Part shown: piece by piece, positions 36,266 to 44,617 of the stretch | Layout of the letters: the number at the start of each line of letters is the position of its first letter | Position numbering within the stretch: the first letter of the stretch is position 1 | Source: Clostridia bacterium | Lineage (GTDB): Bacteria; Bacillota; Clostridia; Christensenellales; CAG-917 | Direction: 5' to 3' | DNA length: 64,000 nucleotides | Assembly (NCBI GenBank): GCA_017618055.1 | Contig: JAFZVB010000014.1 | Location: forward strand, 327,663-391,662 | The notes under the pieces: model-generated | What the model was told of the DNA's origin: nothing | Seen by the model: the letters and a program-made list of their open reading frames with translations, nothing else | The model's database searches: none | Position numbers and translations under genes: made by a program

Positions 36266-36741
36266 AAATTAAATGGTCCTTTTGTTGTTAAATCTTTAAA
36301 GCCAGTTTGTCTTAATGCCTCATACAAAACTATGGCCACTGTATTGGATAGATTTAAGGATCTAGACTTCTCTCTCATTGGAACTCTTAATGTATTGTCA
36401 TAATTGGCTCTAAGCAAGTCCTCGTCTAGTCCTACACTTTCTCTTCCAAATATCAAATAGTCTCCATCCTTGTATTCTATGTTTGCATAAGACTTAGCAC
36501 CTTTCTTAGATAAGAAATAGTAATTGCCTTTGTTCTTTTCAAAAAACTCTTCCAAGTTTTCATATACTGTAATGTCTAATTCATCCCAGTAATCCAACCC
36601 TGCTCTTTTTAAGGATGCATTGTCTATATCAAAACCAAGTGGCTTAACAAGATGAAGTCTTGCTCCCGTTACGGAACATGTCCTTGCTATGTTGCCTGTA
36701 TTTTGTGGTATTTCTGGATAAACTAAAACAATATTAAACAT
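36262..36741 (-). CDS. trmL: tRNA (cytidine(34)-2'-O)-methyltransferase
   Basis: 159 residues. SPOUT knot motifs: YPEIPQNTGNIARTCSVTGARLHLVKPLGF, LIFGRESVGLDEDLL and RVPMREKSRSLNLSNTVAIVLYEALRQ. TrmL methylates the 2'-OH of the wobble C/U34 of tRNA-Leu. The window has a tRNA-Leu gene at 19592, though its CAG anticodon is a plausible, not proven, substrate. It starts 2 nt after the dus stop with no clear ribosome-binding site. Confidence 0.95.
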   Translation of the reverse strand: MFNIVLVYPEIPQNTGNIARTCSVTGARLHLVKPLGFDIDNASLKRAGLDYWDELDITVYENLEEFFEKNKGNYYFLSKKGAKSYANIEYKDGDYLIFGRESVGLDEDLLRANYDNTLRVPMREKSRSLNLSNTVAIVLYEALRQTGFKDLTTKGPFNL

Positions 36742-36743
36742 AA

Positions 36744-37715
36744 TTAAAACAAAACATTCACATCTAAATACTCATCCACAACAGCCTTTAAAGACTCTAT
36801 ATCTTTAATTTGAGATGTGGACATTCTAATTGCTTTTGCATGTCTTGTGTTCCTTGCATAATAGCAAAGTTGTCCCTTCATTACATTAGCAATTCTAGGC
36901 TCACTATACAACTCTTTTAAAAGTTCTATATGTTCATAAATGACACTTTTTATATTAATTTCGTTATGTTTATCTGTGAGTTGTTCAAAAATCCAAGGTT
37001 TCCCAAGCATTCCTCTTCCTATCATAAAACCATCTGCATTTGTTATCTTTGCAACCTTTTCTAAGGATGGAATACTGTCTATATCTCCATTGGCAATTAC
37101 TGGTATAGATAGTGCTTCTTTTACCTTTGCTGTTATTGTATGATCTGCTTCTCCTGCATACATTTGATCTCTATATCTAGCATGTATTGCAACCATACTT
37201 GCACCACCATCTTGAGCAGCTATTGCGCATTCTACAGCTGTTGGATATCCCATAACATATCCTGCTCTCATTTTAACAGTAACTGGTTTGCCATTGCTTC
37301 CCCTAACTGCTGCTTTTACTATTTCTTCTATGAGTTCAGGGTTCTTCATAAGTGCAGAACCTTCTCCGTTATTAACTATCTTTTTCATAGGACATCCCAT
37401 ATTAATGTCTATGATATCAAACTTAGAAAGTCTTTCATCTCTGCATGCTTTTTCTATAAACTCTGGCTCACATCCAAATATTTGGATACACTTTGGACTT
37501 TCTTCCTCTGTTGTGTGAATAAGTTCATAGGTTGCCTTGCTGTTATAACAAAGTCCTTTTGCACTAGTTAATTCTGTAACGGTTAATCCTGCTCCAAATC
37601 TAGAGCATAATGTTCTAAAAGCAAAATCTGAAAATCCTGCCACTGGTGCTGCAATTATGTTATTCTTAAGAGTAACATTGCCTATTGTTAGTGGTTTAAT
37701 ATACTCACTTAGCAC
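36744..37715 (-). CDS. dusB: tRNA-dihydrouridine synthase (DusB-like)
   Basis: 323 residues. FMN/TIM-barrel motifs: IIAAPVAGFSDFAFR, IDINMGCPMKKIVNNGEGSALM with the catalytic Cys, ITVKMRAGY-type VTVKMRAGYVMG, and IPVIANGDI..GFMIGRGMLGKPW. It reduces uridines in tRNA D-loops. I chose the GTG at 37715 because GAGG lies 6 nt upstream and the protein then starts MLSEYIKPLTIGNV; an ATG at 37745 overlaps mazG by 41 bp and adds ten residues encoded by mazG sequence. The next gene methylates tRNA as well. Confidence 0.92.
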   Translation of the reverse strand: MLSEYIKPLTIGNVTLKNNIIAAPVAGFSDFAFRTLCSRFGAGLTVTELTSAKGLCYNSKATYELIHTTEEESPKCIQIFGCEPEFIEKACRDERLSKFDIIDINMGCPMKKIVNNGEGSALMKNPELIEEIVKAAVRGSNGKPVTVKMRAGYVMGYPTAVECAIAAQDGGASMVAIHARYRDQMYAGEADHTITAKVKEALSIPVIANGDIDSIPSLEKVAKITNADGFMIGRGMLGKPWIFEQLTDKHNEINIKSVIYEHIELLKELYSEPRIANVMKGQLCYYARNTRHAKAIRMSTSQIKDIESLKAVVDEYLDVNVLF

Positions 37716-38757
37716 TACGAACCTCGTCTGAATTCCAAATTTCATCTAACTCATCTAAAGTACATTCTTCCATTTTCTTTCCTCTAGATGTTACTATTTG
37801 CTCTACTTTATCAAAACGCTTAAAGAATTTCTTATTTGCATCTGCAAGTGCCATCTCTGGTTCTATCTTGTAGAAACGAAGAAGGTTTACTACGCTGAAT
37901 AAGATATCTCCTGCTTCTTCTACTCTATTTGCATCACTAACAGCACCATTGAATTCATCCAATTCTTCTAGGACTTTCGCATAGCATTCCTTGGCATTTG
38001 GGAAATCAAAGTTGACTTTCTTTGCAATCTTTTGAATCTTCTCTGCATATAATAATGCTGGCAAGTTTTTAGGTACTCTATCCATAGCATCTGCTGAAGA
38101 TAAATACTTCTTTTCTTTCTTTTTTGCCTCTGTCCAGAAGTTAAGTGCTTCCTCTGCATTGTTTGCATGATTTGTACCAAAGATATGTGTATGTCTGTCT
38201 ATTAGTTTCTTACATACTGCACTAAGCATATCTGAATAATTGAACTCGTTATTCTCTTTTGCTATTTGTGTATGGAATACTGCTTGCAAAAGGACGTCTC
38301 CAGTTTCTTCAAGCAACATTGCCTTATTTGCAAGATCTATAGCTTCTACAAGTTCATATGCTTCTTCTATTAGGTTAATTCTAATGCTCTCATGTGTTTG
38401 GGCTCTATCCCATTCACAGCCACCTTCTCCTCTAAGCCTAATAAGTATTTCTTCTAAGTCTGAGAAATCAAAACGTTTGTGGTCTGTTAAATTCTTTTCT
38501 GGGCCAAAACCAAGTGTATTGTTCTCTCCTTCTAAATATACCATTCCAAGATTGATTTGATATGCCTTTCCATCTCCTGTCATAACAGATATTAATGTAT
38601 CTGCTCCATAGATGTCAGATAGTATTGCAACTATAGCGTCCTGGTCTTTTCCATCAACTCCAACCAAAAAGAATGGGTATCTTTTATTAATAACATGAAC
38701 CTTCTCTTCTAAAAGGTCTTTTGCCAACATATAAGTATAACTCTGTGGTGCGTCCAT
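37705..38757 (-). CDS. mazG: Nucleoside triphosphate pyrophosphohydrolase MazG with N-terminal remnant of a YabN-type domain
   Basis: 350 residues. Two MazG folds: first with CEWDRAQTHESIRINLIEEAYELVEAI and LLEETGDVLLQAVFHTQIA, second with LEELDEFNGAVSDANRVEEAGDILFSVVNLLRF; both EExxE/ExxD metal sets are present. MazG hydrolyses non-canonical or excess NTPs, and some versions (p)ppGpp. Residues 1-95 resemble the end of the tetrapyrrole-methylase domain fused to MazG in B. subtilis YabN but lack its N-terminal half. Head of the operon, AAGGA before the ATG. Confidence 0.93.
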   Translation of the reverse strand: MDAPQSYTYMLAKDLLEEKVHVINKRYPFFLVGVDGKDQDAIVAILSDIYGADTLISVMTGDGKAYQINLGMVYLEGENNTLGFGPEKNLTDHKRFDFSDLEEILIRLRGEGGCEWDRAQTHESIRINLIEEAYELVEAIDLANKAMLLEETGDVLLQAVFHTQIAKENNEFNYSDMLSAVCKKLIDRHTHIFGTNHANNAEEALNFWTEAKKKEKKYLSSADAMDRVPKNLPALLYAEKIQKIAKKVNFDFPNAKECYAKVLEELDEFNGAVSDANRVEEAGDILFSVVNLLRFYKIEPEMALADANKKFFKRFDKVEQIVTSRGKKMEECTLDELDEIWNSDEVRSAK

Positions 38758-38766
38758 AATTATTCC

Positions 38767-39063
38767 TTAAAATCCAAAGGTAGAAAATGTTGCTTTCTTC
38801 TTATCATATCCAACCTCTACCTCAAAACATGTGTAATCTACTTGCTCTATGAAATCTCTAGGCAAAAACTTAACTCTATTAAACTGAATAAAATGATCAT
38901 AGTGTGGTTTCAAGATAACTGGTGTAGAAATATCTACCTTATAACACAAATTTTGTATAAGTGTTTTAAATTGAGAGAATGTAAAGGACTTTGTATCCTC
39001 ATATTCTTCTACAACATCCTTGCGAATCTTGTCTTTAACCATTACCTTTGCCCAGATTTTCAT
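38767..39063 (-). CDS. Small conserved protein of unknown function
   Basis: 98 residues, no signal peptide, no known motif. KIWAKVMVKDKIRKDVVEEYE is followed by a helix and then LKPHYDHFIQFNRVKFLPRDFIEQVDY. It sits between a flavin reductase and mazG with gaps of 1 and 9 nt, so it belongs to that transcript. The size and the codon use are normal for a real gene, but I do not recognise it. Confidence 0.65.
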   Translation of the reverse strand: MKIWAKVMVKDKIRKDVVEEYEDTKSFTFSQFKTLIQNLCYKVDISTPVILKPHYDHFIQFNRVKFLPRDFIEQVDYTCFEVEVGYDKKKATFSTFGF

Positions 39064-39064
39064 A

Positions 39065-39526
39065 TTAATACTCTGCTACTACTTCTCCAATATAGAAATT
39101 GTGCTTATCTCCTGTTGCATACCATTTCTCTATGCCTTCAAAGCTGTTCATTGGTACAACTTGTCTAATAACACATTCAAAATAGTGCTCACAGCCTTTT
39201 ACAACATTGCCTTCAACTTCTTTTGCGCTTTGCTTTTCAAGTTCAGCTGCTTCCCATTTATCCATATCTCTTCCGCTCTTACTTCCACAAATTCCTAATG
39301 CCTTAGACATTGTTCCATTTGCTGGGATAGATACTGTAAAAGATGTGCTTTCATCTAATAATTTTTTAGTATATCTGGAATCACGAATAGGGACTATAAC
39401 ACACTTCTTTCCCCACATGCATCCAACGAATCCCCAACTAGCTGTCATAACATTATCTTTTGCACAAACAAAAGCACCAGTTGAGAAATAACTATTCAAA
39501 TAATCCATTCCACTAAAATCAGCCAT
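39065..39526 (-). CDS. Flavin reductase family protein
   Basis: 153 residues from the ATG at 39526, which has GGAGG 5 nt upstream; an in-frame ATG at 39568 would lie in the promoter. STGAFVCAKDNVMTASWGFVGCMWGKKCVIVPIRDSRYT is the FMN-binding split-barrel start, and SIPANGTMSKALGICGSKSGRDMDKWEAA follows. These proteins reduce or bind flavin with NAD(P)H, or detoxify reactive compounds in anaerobes. Promoter at 39557-39585. First gene of the operon that runs to the phosphatase. Confidence 0.85.
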   Translation of the reverse strand: MADFSGMDYLNSYFSTGAFVCAKDNVMTASWGFVGCMWGKKCVIVPIRDSRYTKKLLDESTSFTVSIPANGTMSKALGICGSKSGRDMDKWEAAELEKQSAKEVEGNVVKGCEHYFECVIRQVVPMNSFEGIEKWYATGDKHNFYIGEVVAEY

Positions 39527-39950
39527 ATTTGCCTCCATTTTTATAATTTTTAAATTATAATACCACACTTACACTCCATTTACAACTTAACAGAAGGACT
39601 TAGAAACTTAAAAAACATAATTCTAACAACATCAATATTCATAATATCTCATAATTATTCTAAATTATCTTCATTTTATCCAAAAATTTCGTGCGAATAT
39701 TCATTTTATTGGTTTTATGCGAATTATTACACGCACACATAATATTAGTATAATTATATAAATTGTTAATAACTTAGTGGAAAACCTGTGGACAAAAAGT
39801 GCATAACTGAGGGTCTAAAATGAGGTCAATTGGGGACGATTTTTTACATACCACAATATATAGTTTTTTAAAAAATATTTTTTTAATTTTTCACAAATCT
39901 GGCTCAAAATGTGGTATTTTATTTTCAATATATTTGGGAGTTAAAACAAC
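39527..39950 (+). other. AT-rich intergenic region, 424 bp, with repeated motifs between flavin reductase and dnaD
   Basis: No gene. It holds the minus-strand promoter of the flavin reductase, a DnaA-box-like TGTGGACAA (39787-39795, one mismatch to the consensus), the motif ATACCACA at 39560-39567 and 39848-39855 and its inverse TGTGGTAT at 39910-39917, two TGCGAAT repeats near 39692 and 39720, and the 14-mer CAAAAAGTGCATAA (39793-39806) that recurs at 52198. The density of repeats and the two following replication genes make a replication-linked control region possible but unproven. Confidence 0.45.
39557..39585 (-). promoter_or_regulatory. Promoter of the flavin reductase-mazG operon
   Basis: On the minus strand TTGTAA (39585-39580), 17-nt spacer, TATTAT (39562-39557). 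A TGTGGTAT motif straddles the spacer and the -10 box. Confidence 0.55.
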
Positions 39951-41390
39951 ATGGCATTTGCAAGATTTTCAAGCGATTTCTTAATGAACAATTACACACT
40001 AGTAGACAACCTCTTCATAACAGAGTTGCTACCTAGTTTAGACGCAGACGAAATTAAGATTTATATTTACGGACAATACCTTTGCATGAACCAATCTAAA
40101 GACAACTCTTTAGAAGAAATGGGCAAAGCATTATCTGTTGCTCCATCTAAGATTGTAGACACATTCCAATTCTTTGAAGACAATGGTTTAGTAAAGATTA
40201 AGTCCAAAATGCCACTTGAGGTTGAGTATCTTTGCTTGAAGAACCAAAACCAACTCCCAAAGAAATATAAGACTGGCAAATATCAAGACTTTGCAAGCCA
40301 TCTTCAAACACTCTTCCCTAATAGAATGCTCACTCCAAACGAATACAATGAGTTTATGGGATTCTTGGAAAGTTCTAGTATGGATCAAGATGCACTCCTA
40401 ATGATTACCCAATTCTGCATAGATACAAAGGGAGAAACTGTACGTTATCCATACATCCTCACTATAGCAAGAGACTGGGCTTCTCAAGGTGTTAAGACTG
40501 TAGAAGATGTAGAAGTTAAACTCAATGACTTTGAAACACAATCCGAGACAATGAGAAAGGTGCTTGTTGCACTCAATAGAAAAGGTGCCGCAGGCTTAGA
40601 AGAAAAACAAATGCTCGTTAACTGGACAACAAATCTCGGATTCAGCACAGAAGCAATTATTGCAGCTGCTAAATCATCTAAATCCAAGACATTCAAAGCA
40701 CTGGACGCAAAACTTAATGAATTCTATAAACTTTCAATCTTCACAGAGCAAGAAATTAAGAATTACAACAAGTACCGTGATGAACTTGAAGATATCGCTC
40801 TAACAGTTAATACAGAAATAGGCACATCATACAGAGAGTTAGAACCTGAGATTGAAACATATATCGTTCCTTGGACCAATAAGGGCTTCAATAAAGAATC
40901 CTTGAAGAAAGTTGCACATTATTGCTTCATTAGCGGTGTACGTGGTCTAGATGGCTTAAATAACATCATTAACAACTTCTATTCCAAAGGAATAATCTCA
41001 AGCGAGGCCATAGATGAATTTGTATCTAACCAAGTACAAGATGGAGAAAAGATTAAGAAGATTATAGAAACAAGTGGAAGCATGAGAAATGTAACTCCTG
41101 CAGACAGAACATTCTACCAGACCTGGACAAAAGACTGGGGCTTCACAGATGATATAATCCTATATGCAGCTGAATTATCTCTTGGCAAGCAATACAACAT
41201 GTCTTATATCAACCAAATGTTATCTAAGTGGAAGAACACTGGTATTACAACACTAGAAGAAGCAAAGAAAAATAATACTGCACCTACACAAAATGCAGTT
41301 CCAGCAACACAAATTAAGACCAGAGAATATACAAAGGAAGATCTTAAAGGTATATTTGGAAGTAACTCTATCTCAGATTCGGACTTATAA
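39951..41390 (+). CDS. dnaD: DnaD-domain replication initiation protein with four DnaD-like repeats
   Basis: 479 residues. Residues 20-85 form a winged helix (LDADEIKIYIYGQYLC, LEEMGKALSVAPSKIVDTFQFFEDNGLVKI). Four DnaD-type helical repeats follow at about 117-191, 207-262, 290-350 and 378-438, each with a W-x-G-F and a final IxxxLxxWxxxGI-like element. Ordinary DnaD or DnaB proteins have one or two. These proteins act in helicase loading at oriC in Bacillota. The DnaC-like loader lies 9 nt downstream, so they form an initiation operon. GGGAG lies 10 nt before the ATG. Confidence 0.85.
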   Translation: MAFARFSSDFLMNNYTLVDNLFITELLPSLDADEIKIYIYGQYLCMNQSKDNSLEEMGKALSVAPSKIVDTFQFFEDNGLVKIKSKMPLEVEYLCLKNQNQLPKKYKTGKYQDFASHLQTLFPNRMLTPNEYNEFMGFLESSSMDQDALLMITQFCIDTKGETVRYPYILTIARDWASQGVKTVEDVEVKLNDFETQSETMRKVLVALNRKGAAGLEEKQMLVNWTTNLGFSTEAIIAAAKSSKSKTFKALDAKLNEFYKLSIFTEQEIKNYNKYRDELEDIALTVNTEIGTSYRELEPEIETYIVPWTNKGFNKESLKKVAHYCFISGVRGLDGLNNIINNFYSKGIISSEAIDEFVSNQVQDGEKIKKIIETSGSMRNVTPADRTFYQTWTKDWGFTDDIILYAAELSLGKQYNMSYINQMLSKWKNTGITTLEEAKKNNTAPTQNAVPATQIKTREYTKEDLKGIFGSNSISDSDL

Positions 41391-41399
41391 GGAGCAACC

Positions 41400-42320
41400 A
41401 TGAACATAAAACAAAGAGCATTACAATACATAATTAATATTAGACACAATGAAAGTTCTAATTTGCAAAGAAGCGCTGAGAAAGTAAAAACCAGAGCTTT
41501 TTCATTCCAAGATGTTTCTAAAGCACAACAAACTTATTCTGCATCCCTTTTTGAATGTAATGGCGATGAAAAGGATAAGAAAGTTATAAAGGCTAAGAAA
41601 GCTTTTGAAGAAGCTCTTGCAAAACATAAGATTACATTTGATGCTCTTTATCCAAAAGAATATGTATGTGAAAAGTGCCATGACGCTTGTGTTGTAAATG
41701 GTACAATTTGCTCTTGCTCCATTAAAAACTACGTGGATGCCCTAAGAAAAGAAAGTGGTTTGGGTGTTAATACATTTACCTTTGAAGATGCTAACTTAGA
41801 CATAATAGAAGATGAAAAAGCTAAGGCAAATCTAACTAAGGCATATCATCAAATGAAGGTGTTTGTAGAAAAGTATCCTAATGTAAAGAAAAATACATTT
41901 GTATTTAGTGGTCTAACTGGAACAGGAAAAACTTGTTTATCTCAAGCAGTTGCAAATGGACTTTTAAATAAAGGTTTTAGTGTTAAGTATGTTTCTGCAT
42001 TCAAGTTTAATAATGATATGATTGCTGTACGTACTGCACCTATTGAACACCAACAAGAAATGCTTGAGGATTATATTACTAGTGATTTATTAATAATAGA
42101 CGACCTCGGCACAGAGCCAATTACAAGAAACGTAACACTTGAATATCTATATCTAATAATTAGTACAAGACAAGAAAGAAACGTTACAACTATTATTTCA
42201 ACCAACTTAGACGGAGATGGAATAATGACTAGATACCAAGAAAGAATATTTAGCCGTTTAACATCTAAGGCATTCTCTCTAAGTTATAATTTTGAAGGAA
42301 TAGACCTCAGAAAGTTATAA
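41400..42320 (+). CDS. dnaC: DnaC/DnaI-like helicase loader ATPase
   Basis: 306 residues. N-terminal CxxC-x3-C...CxC cysteine cluster at residues 90-106 (CEKCHDACVVNGTICSC), probably zinc-binding, then an AAA+ core: Walker A SGLTGTGKT (170-178), Walker B LLIIDDLG (230-237) and a sensor I block TTIISTNLD with an arginine finger RIFSRL. It would load the replicative helicase together with the DnaD-like protein encoded upstream. AGGAG before the ATG. Confidence 0.88.
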   Translation: MNIKQRALQYIINIRHNESSNLQRSAEKVKTRAFSFQDVSKAQQTYSASLFECNGDEKDKKVIKAKKAFEEALAKHKITFDALYPKEYVCEKCHDACVVNGTICSCSIKNYVDALRKESGLGVNTFTFEDANLDIIEDEKAKANLTKAYHQMKVFVEKYPNVKKNTFVFSGLTGTGKTCLSQAVANGLLNKGFSVKYVSAFKFNNDMIAVRTAPIEHQQEMLEDYITSDLLIIDDLGTEPITRNVTLEYLYLIISTRQERNVTTIISTNLDGDGIMTRYQERIFSRLTSKAFSLSYNFEGIDLRKL

Positions 42321-42344
42321 AAAATCGAGCCATTTCTAGCCCGA
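42319..42344 (-). terminator. Terminator between dnaC and the convergent peptidase gene
   Basis: On the minus strand a 6-bp stem (42344-42339 with 42330-42325, one G-U pair) and 8-nt loop is followed by TTTTTTAT, ending the peptidase gene. Confidence 0.6.
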
Positions 42345-42368
42345 CTTCTTATTCATAAGAATATTTTA

Positions 42369-43598
42369 TTATTCTTCGCTATATTTATGATCCCAAATTT
42401 GTAGGAATCCAACTGTTGCAGCATAGCAGTTTTCTATGCCTTGCTCATCTAGATTGTCATAACTATCTAAACGTGTGTGATAATATTTTTCTAATGTATG
42501 TGCAAGTCCTGTTACACCAACACTTCTAAATCCACCTTGAGTAAATGCAGCACAGTCTGTTGCACCAAATGGTACAGTACCCTTACCGCAATATACACCA
42601 ACATCTTCACAAGCTTGTAAGAATAACTCCGAACCTTCTTTGTCTGCTGGGACAAGAGCATTTAAATCTTTCATATTAACTTGTAAGCACTTTGGATCAT
42701 GAATTGTATCATAAGAAACAATAATTGTTGGAACGTCTTTATATTCGTCCTTATGTGCTTCTGCCCAAGCCTTACCACCTCTTAATCCACATTCTTCTGA
42801 ACCAGAGATAATAACACCAACTTCTGTATGCTCTAATTCTATATTGTTTTCTTTTAATGCCTTTAGAAGTGCGATTCCCATATAGCATCCTGTGAGGTTA
42901 TCATTTGCACCATCTACAACAGTTTTGGTATCACTAATGAAATATGTAACGAAGAATAATGGTACAAATAACAATCCTACGCATGGGATAATTAGATTAA
43001 CACCAACTGGCATAGCACCACCAACACCACCAACTAAAACCCATTTTACTATTGCTGCTCCAATGATATATAAAGAACCAATAACATCTACAACAAATTG
43101 TCCAATAAACACTTTGCCTCCGAAGTGGTAGTTTGTAGACCATTCCCAAGTTGCATCTGGATGTCCATTAAAGAAGACTCTACACTTTACATCACCTTTA
43201 CATTTTTTAATAGCTGTAACGTTATGCGAAGTCTTTTGTGGATATAATGGATCTAGTGTCTTTGTATATAATACAAATTGAAGTATCATTGGGATATAAC
43301 CAATAACAACAAGTACTATTGCAATTAATGCTGAGAAAAATACTGCAACGGATGCAAGAATGAAGCAAGTCATTGTAATATAAATCCAACCAAAGAATGA
43401 ACTTGGATGAATTTCAAATGGTTCTACAGTTGCTTCTGCGCCATATCCTCTCATTTGTTCTGCCATGTACTCAACTGCTTGAGTTTCTCCATCACTACCT
43501 GGATCTCTTTTTGGCATTGTTGTACAAATCTTTGTAATTTCATCTACAATAAATCTTGTACTTTGTTTTCTTCCATCTAATAATTTTTTTGTTTCCAT
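42369..43598 (-). CDS. M28-type metallopeptidase with internal membrane segments
   Basis: 409 residues. Zinc-peptidase features: HPDATWEWSTNYH, then DGANDNLTGCYMGIALLKAL with the bridging Asp, VGVIISGSEECGLRGGKAW with the catalytic Glu, and the late FGATDCAAFTQGGF. Unusually, residues about 78-115 and 175-225 are hydrophobic helices placed between the catalytic blocks, so the enzyme is membrane-embedded. M28 enzymes are mostly aminopeptidases. AGGGGA before the ATG; it starts 7 nt after the MarR stop, so MarR and the peptidase may be cotranscribed. Confidence 0.82.
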   Translation of the reverse strand: METKKLLDGRKQSTRFIVDEITKICTTMPKRDPGSDGETQAVEYMAEQMRGYGAEATVEPFEIHPSSFFGWIYITMTCFILASVAVFFSALIAIVLVVIGYIPMILQFVLYTKTLDPLYPQKTSHNVTAIKKCKGDVKCRVFFNGHPDATWEWSTNYHFGGKVFIGQFVVDVIGSLYIIGAAIVKWVLVGGVGGAMPVGVNLIIPCVGLLFVPLFFVTYFISDTKTVVDGANDNLTGCYMGIALLKALKENNIELEHTEVGVIISGSEECGLRGGKAWAEAHKDEYKDVPTIIVSYDTIHDPKCLQVNMKDLNALVPADKEGSELFLQACEDVGVYCGKGTVPFGATDCAAFTQGGFRSVGVTGLAHTLEKYYHTRLDSYDNLDEQGIENCYAATVGFLQIWDHKYSEE

Positions 43599-43605
43599 AA
43601 TTCCC

Positions 43606-44037
43606 CTATATATTATCTATATTTAAATTATTTGCCATTAAGTTTAGAAGTGCCTTTAGTACCTCTGACTCATCTTCTGAGAAATCTTTAAATGCTTTTT
43701 CAAAGAACTTTTCTTTGCATTTTATGATTCTCTTTGCTATTTCTTCACCTTTTTCTGTTAGAGTTAAGGTTTGTTCTCTCATATCTAATGTATCTAAAGA
43801 TATATTAATTAAGTCTTTACTCTTTAATAATTTTACACTTCTAGAAATAAGTGCTTTAGACACATCTGATATCTTTGCTATCTCACTTGCTTTTGTTGTG
43901 ACAGATAAGGAAGAAATAACTACTATTTCATTTGGAGAAAGGTCTTTCTCTCCAAGTTCTTCCATAATAAAATCTCCATACGCTTTAACAAATTTGCGAT
44001 ATAAAGAAAAATAATTACTTGCGTTTTGAGTATCCAT
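43606..44037 (-). CDS. MarR family transcriptional regulator
   Basis: 143 residues, typical MarR length. Winged helix around residues 35-95: LSPNEIVVISSLSVTTKASEIAKISDVSKALISRSVKLLKSKDLINISLDTLDMREQTLTLTEKG, then helical dimer ends. The ATG has no Shine-Dalgarno sequence and lies 6 nt past a TATAAT box. The likely targets are its own promoter and the adjacent peptidase gene; a perfect palindrome lies upstream at 44105. Confidence 0.9.
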   Translation of the reverse strand: MDTQNASNYFSLYRKFVKAYGDFIMEELGEKDLSPNEIVVISSLSVTTKASEIAKISDVSKALISRSVKLLKSKDLINISLDTLDMREQTLTLTEKGEEIAKRIIKCKEKFFEKAFKDFSEDESEVLKALLNLMANNLNIDNI

Positions 44038-44043
44038 AATGAC

Positions 44044-44072
44044 ATTATAAATACTTAAAGAAAAAAAGTAAA
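44044..44072 (-). promoter_or_regulatory. Sigma-A promoter giving a leaderless marR mRNA
   Basis: On the minus strand TTTACT (44072-44067), 17-nt spacer, TATAAT (44049-44044). The -10 box ends 6 nt before the ATG at 44037. Confidence 0.7.
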
Positions 44073-44104
44073 CAATTTAACTAATTTTTTATAGGTTTGG
44101 AAAT

Positions 44105-44125
44105 TACAATTATATTATAATTGTA
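44105..44125 (+). repeat. Perfect 21-bp palindrome near the marR promoter
   Basis: TACAATTATA and TATAATTGTA separated by 1 nt. It lies 33-53 bp upstream of the marR -35 box and overlaps the 3' end of the DUF4190 gene. Its size and symmetry fit a MarR-type operator. Confidence 0.55.
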
Positions 44126-44615
44126 TGAAAGGAATAAAACTGAATGATTCTGAGCCAGATGAGTCTATCAATAGTAAACTTCCAAAATATAAGAAGTATA
44201 GCACGTCCACAATAATTTCTATGATAAACACGATAATACCAAGAATAATACCTGCTATACACATCTTTCTAAACTTACTACAAGATGGATCATCCTTTGA
44301 ATATTTTTTAAGACCAATTATACCTAAAATCAATGCTGGAATAAGAGCACCAAGTATGCCAAATATTAAAGAAAGAATAGCAAAGACTGGATTAGGTCTT
44401 GAAGATGATGTTGCTTGTTGAATTTCTTCGTCTGTTGGAACTGTATAAAAACCAGAACTGCAACTTCTTCTTTCTACTACATCTTCAAAAGGATCATCAC
44501 TAGTCTGTCTATCTTCATAAGTATCATTACTTAGGTAACTTTCATTAATATGCCCACATTCTGGACAATAATGATCCATTGGACTTATATCACTTCCACA
44601 ATACTTACATTTCAT
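44115..44615 (-). CDS. Zinc-ribbon and DUF4190-type membrane protein
   Basis: 166 residues. N-terminal zinc ribbon (CKYCGSDISPMDHYCPECGH, four Cys), a polar linker, then two membrane helices (PVFAILSLIFGILGALIPALILGIIG and MCIAGIILGIIVFIIEIIVDVLYFLYFG). This build is common in Bacillota membrane proteins of unknown function. It starts 2 nt after the BaiN-like gene, so they are cotranscribed. Confidence 0.75.
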   Translation of the reverse strand: MKCKYCGSDISPMDHYCPECGHINESYLSNDTYEDRQTSDDPFEDVVERRSCSSGFYTVPTDEEIQQATSSSRPNPVFAILSLIFGILGALIPALILGIIGLKKYSKDDPSCSKFRKMCIAGIILGIIVFIIEIIVDVLYFLYFGSLLLIDSSGSESFSFIPFIQL

Positions 44616-44617
44616 AA

